Origin: Sandaracinaceae bacterium | Lineage (GTDB): Bacteria > Myxococcota_A > Polyangia > Polyangiales > Houyiibacteriaceae | Assembly (NCBI GenBank): GCA_012514415.1 | Contig: JAAZAH010000061.1 | Coordinates: 1 to 16,141 of the forward strand | Reading direction: 5' to 3' | Length of the DNA stretch: 16,141 bases | In this document: one piece after another, positions 14,431 through 16,141 of the stretch | How positions within the stretch are numbered: the first letter of the stretch is position 1 | Layout: each line of letters opens with the position of its first letter | Made by a program: the position numbers and the translations under genes | Notes under the pieces: model-generated | Seen by the model: the letters and a program-made list of their open reading frames with translations, nothing else | The model's database searches: none | Told to the model about the DNA's origin: nothing

Positions 14431-14700
14431 CTGACGAATCTCGAAAAAGCGGGAGGCTTTCGAAGGCGCATTTCGCCACGTTAAAGGCGCGGGGGTTCGG
14501 TCTTCGTCGCAGAACGACGGGCGTCCGGCGACCCACGCGGGCGAGCGCGGGATATCCCACCGCGATGAAGCGAACATGGAGGCGCGCCGAGGAGGATCGG
14601 GGAGAAGACGCCCAAGCTGGATCGAGCCGAAGGTTGCCCCGCATCGCTCGTGCTCGCCCCGCATTCATGGCCCGACGCTCGCGCTCGCTCCTCAACTGAC

Positions 14701-14735
14701 CGAATTGACCGTCGACCTGCAAAACGGTCGATTCG
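14701..14735. promoter_or_regulatory. 12-base inverted repeat upstream of alaS (candidate operator)
   Basis: CGAATTGACCGT (14701-14712) and ACGGTCGATTCG (14724-14735) pair at 11 of 12 positions across an 11-base spacer. The arms are 23 bases apart centre to centre, roughly two helical turns, which suits a dimeric or tetrameric DNA-binding protein. A -10-like TATGAT (14739-14744) follows immediately, so binding would cover the -35 region of a promoter for alaS. As RNA it would also form a stable hairpin. No T-run follows, so a terminator is unlikely. Confidence 0.45.
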
Positions 14736-14738
14736 CAT

Positions 14739-14744
14739 TATGAT
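14739..14744 (+). promoter_or_regulatory. Possible -10 element of the alaS promoter
   Basis: TATGAT matches the sigma70 -10 consensus at five of six positions and lies about 105 bases before the alaS ATG. The -35 position would fall at CTGCAA (14717-14722; 16-base spacer, three of six matches), inside the spacer of the inverted repeat, consistent with a regulated promoter. Confidence 0.32.
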
Positions 14745-14849
14745 AGGTTGCGGCTCCCCGTCTCGAGCGCCATCACGATGGAGCACGCCCGCGCCTTGAT
14801 TTTCAGCGCGGCTAAAGGTAGAGCGCCCGCCTCTCAAGAAGACCTCGCC

Positions 14850-16141
14850 ATGAAGACCTCCCGAGCGATCCGCCAAGGCTTTTTAGACTTCTTCAAGAAC
14901 GAAGGACACACCGTCGTCCCGTCGGGGCCGCTCGTCCCGTCGAACGATCCGACGCTGATGTTCACGAACGCCGGGATGGTCCAATTCAAGGACGTCTTCA
15001 CCGGCAAGGACGTACGGGAATATAAGCGCGCCACCTCGAGCCAAAAATGCATTCGCATCAGCGGAAAGCATAACGATCTCGAAAACGTCGGCGTGACCGC
15101 CCGGCACCATACCTTCTTCGAGATGCTCGGGAATTTCTCCTTCGGCGATTATTTCAAAGAGGACGCGATTCGCTTCGCTTGGCGCTTTGTAAGCGATCAC
15201 CTCGGCCTCGATCCCGAGCGCTTGGTGGTGACGGTCTTTGGTGGTGAGGAAGGCTACGGTGCCGCCGATGAAGAGGCCGAAGGCATCTGGAAGGATGTCA
15301 CCGGCTTTTCCAAGGAGCGCATCATCCGCTGCGGCGCGGCCGATAATTTTTGGCAGATGGGCGACACCGGCCCCTGCGGGCCGTGCACCGAGATCCACTA
15401 CTATCTCGGGGACGAAAAGCCCGATCCGCGCACTTTCGGCGAGGAGCCCACGCCCGAGGGCAAAGGCTGGTTCGAGCTGTGGAATCTCGTCTTCATGCAA
15501 TTCGATCGGCAGGAGGATCGGAGCCTGAAGGCGCTGCCCGCGCCGAGTGTGGATACGGGTGCCGGTCTCGAGCGCCTCAGCGTCGTCGCGCAAGGGGTAC
15601 TTTCAAACTACGATACCGATCTTCTCCGCCCGCTCGTCGAGCTTGCAGGGGAGATCGCCGGAAAGCCCTACCAGCGCAGCCAATCCGACGATGACATCTC
15701 CATGCGCGTGATCGCCGATCACGCGCGGACCACGGCGTTTATGATCAGTGAGGGAATCTTCCCCGATCGCGATGGTCGCGCCTATGTGCTCCGCCGGGTG
15801 ATGCGGCGTGCGATCCGCCATGGACATCGTCTCGGCATCGGCGAACCCTTCCTTCATCATGTGGCCGAGAGAGTGGCCGAGGAGATGAGCGAGGTTTATC
15901 CCCAGCTCGTCGAAAGGCGCGATCTGATCGTCGACATCACGCGCGCAGAGGAAGAGCGCTTCCGCCGAACCCTCTCGCGCGGGCTCGATCTCATCGAGGA
16001 TAACCAAGAGTGGAGCGAGCGCGACGGGAAGAGGTACCTTCCCGGGAGCTTCGCATTCAAGCTTTACGACACCTATGGTTTTCCGCTCGATCTCCAGGAA
16101 GTGATCGGCCGCGAGAAGGGCTTTGAGGTCGATGAAGAAGG
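14850..16141 (+). CDS. alaS: Alanyl-tRNA synthetase, N-terminal 430 residues (3' end outside window)
   Basis: The frame is open from ATG 14850 to the right edge. The product activates alanine and charges tRNA-Ala. The class II catalytic core is evident: FTNAGMVQFKDVF (motif 1), KCIRISGKHNDLENVG, HHTFFEMLGNFSFGDYF (motif 2), DNFWQMGDTGPCGPCTEIHYY, and DTGAGLERL (motif 3). The tRNA-recognition helical domain follows, with MRVIADHARTTAFMISEG and YVLRRVMRRAIRHG. The N-terminus MKTSRAIRQGFLDFF fits known AlaS starts, with AAGAAG about eight bases upstream. An in-frame ATG at 14778 could add 24 residues but lacks homology and a good ribosome site. The editing and C-Ala domains would lie beyond the window. 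Confidence 0.97.
   Translation, partial: MKTSRAIRQGFLDFFKNEGHTVVPSGPLVPSNDPTLMFTNAGMVQFKDVFTGKDVREYKRATSSQKCIRISGKHNDLENVGVTARHHTFFEMLGNFSFGDYFKEDAIRFAWRFVSDHLGLDPERLVVTVFGGEEGYGAADEEAEGIWKDVTGFSKERIIRCGAADNFWQMGDTGPCGPCTEIHYYLGDEKPDPRTFGEEPTPEGKGWFELWNLVFMQFDRQEDRSLKALPAPSVDTGAGLERLSVVAQGVLSNYDTDLLRPLVELAGEIAGKPYQRSQSDDDISMRVIADHARTTAFMISEGIFPDRDGRAYVLRRVMRRAIRHGHRLGIGEPFLHHVAERVAEEMSEVYPQLVERRDLIVDITRAEEERFRRTLSRGLDLIEDNQEWSERDGKRYLPGSFAFKLYDTYGFPLDLQEVIGREKGFEVDEE

Larger units (their letters stand above)
14334..14849. other. 516-base divergent intergenic region between recN and alaS
   Basis: No convincing gene is present: frames on both strands are Arg/Ser-rich, lack ribosome sites and have no recognisable motifs, and no tRNA-like cloverleaf was seen. 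It contains inverted repeats near both ends and must hold the promoters of recN (leftward) and alaS (rightward). The central part (about 14440-14690) shows nothing I can name. Confidence 0.6.

Noticed and set aside
14396..14722. Minus-strand open frame upstream of recN, considered as an NAD kinase or a small gene
   Set aside because: It has none of the NAD kinase motifs, starts at TTG without a ribosome site and is Arg/Ser-rich like shadow frames.
14778..14849. In-frame ATG giving alaS a 24-residue N-terminal extension
   Set aside because: The extension does not resemble AlaS starts and has a weaker ribosome site than the ATG at 14850; kept only as an alternative.

Overview
The window is a GC-rich, densely packed chromosomal segment with 13 confidently called protein-coding genes (two cut off by the window edges) and one weaker small open frame. 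It suggests a free-living Gram-negative bacterium: there is an Rod-system wall-synthesis operon, a lipoprotein with a classical lipobox, a PlsB-type acyltransferase and a GGDEF protein. The GC-rich third codon positions and gene styles fit a deltaproteobacterial-type lineage (Myxococcota/Bradymonadota-like). That placement is a guess from gene style, not a measurement. I see no insertion sequences, CRISPR arrays, tRNAs, rRNAs or phage genes.

Layout: (1) 1-3206, plus strand: the end of mreD, then mrdA (PBP2) and rodA, tightly coupled; this is the elongation cell-wall machinery. (2) 3334-8993, minus strand: a five-gene unit read from the right as glutamine-synthetase-family ligase, glycerol-3-phosphate acyltransferase, GpsA-like protein, iron-alcohol-dehydrogenase-like protein and DUF721/DciA-like protein. 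Every junction is a start/stop overlap or a 2-base gap. A small acidic lipoprotein gene (9225-9458) and a possible 42-residue frame (8990-9118) lie just upstream on the same strand. (3) 9579-11107, plus strand: a double-hotdog thioesterase and a delta3-delta2-enoyl-CoA isomerase-type crotonase, apparently one acyl-metabolism unit diverging from the lipoprotein. (4) 11077-14333, minus strand: recN, then a receiver-PAS-GGDEF protein whose 3' end overlaps the isomerase gene by 31 bases. (5) 14334-14849: a 516-base gap between divergent recN and alaS holding inverted repeats but no convincing gene. (6) 14850 to the end: the 5' part of alaS.

The most unusual content is in region 2. The two dehydrogenase-like proteins keep fold and cofactor-loop signatures but have lost catalytic residues. 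The alcohol-dehydrogenase-like protein lacks all four metal ligands (Asp to Gly, His to Arg, His to Ala, His to Ser). The GpsA-like protein lacks both conserved lysines and most of the glycerol-phosphate-binding residues. Both frames are intact and translationally coupled to an acyltransferase with a normal HX4D site. I infer two retained pseudoenzymes, perhaps regulators or partners of phosphatidic-acid synthesis, working beside an amine- or glutamate-ligating enzyme. That functional link is a hypothesis; the residue losses are read directly from the sequence.
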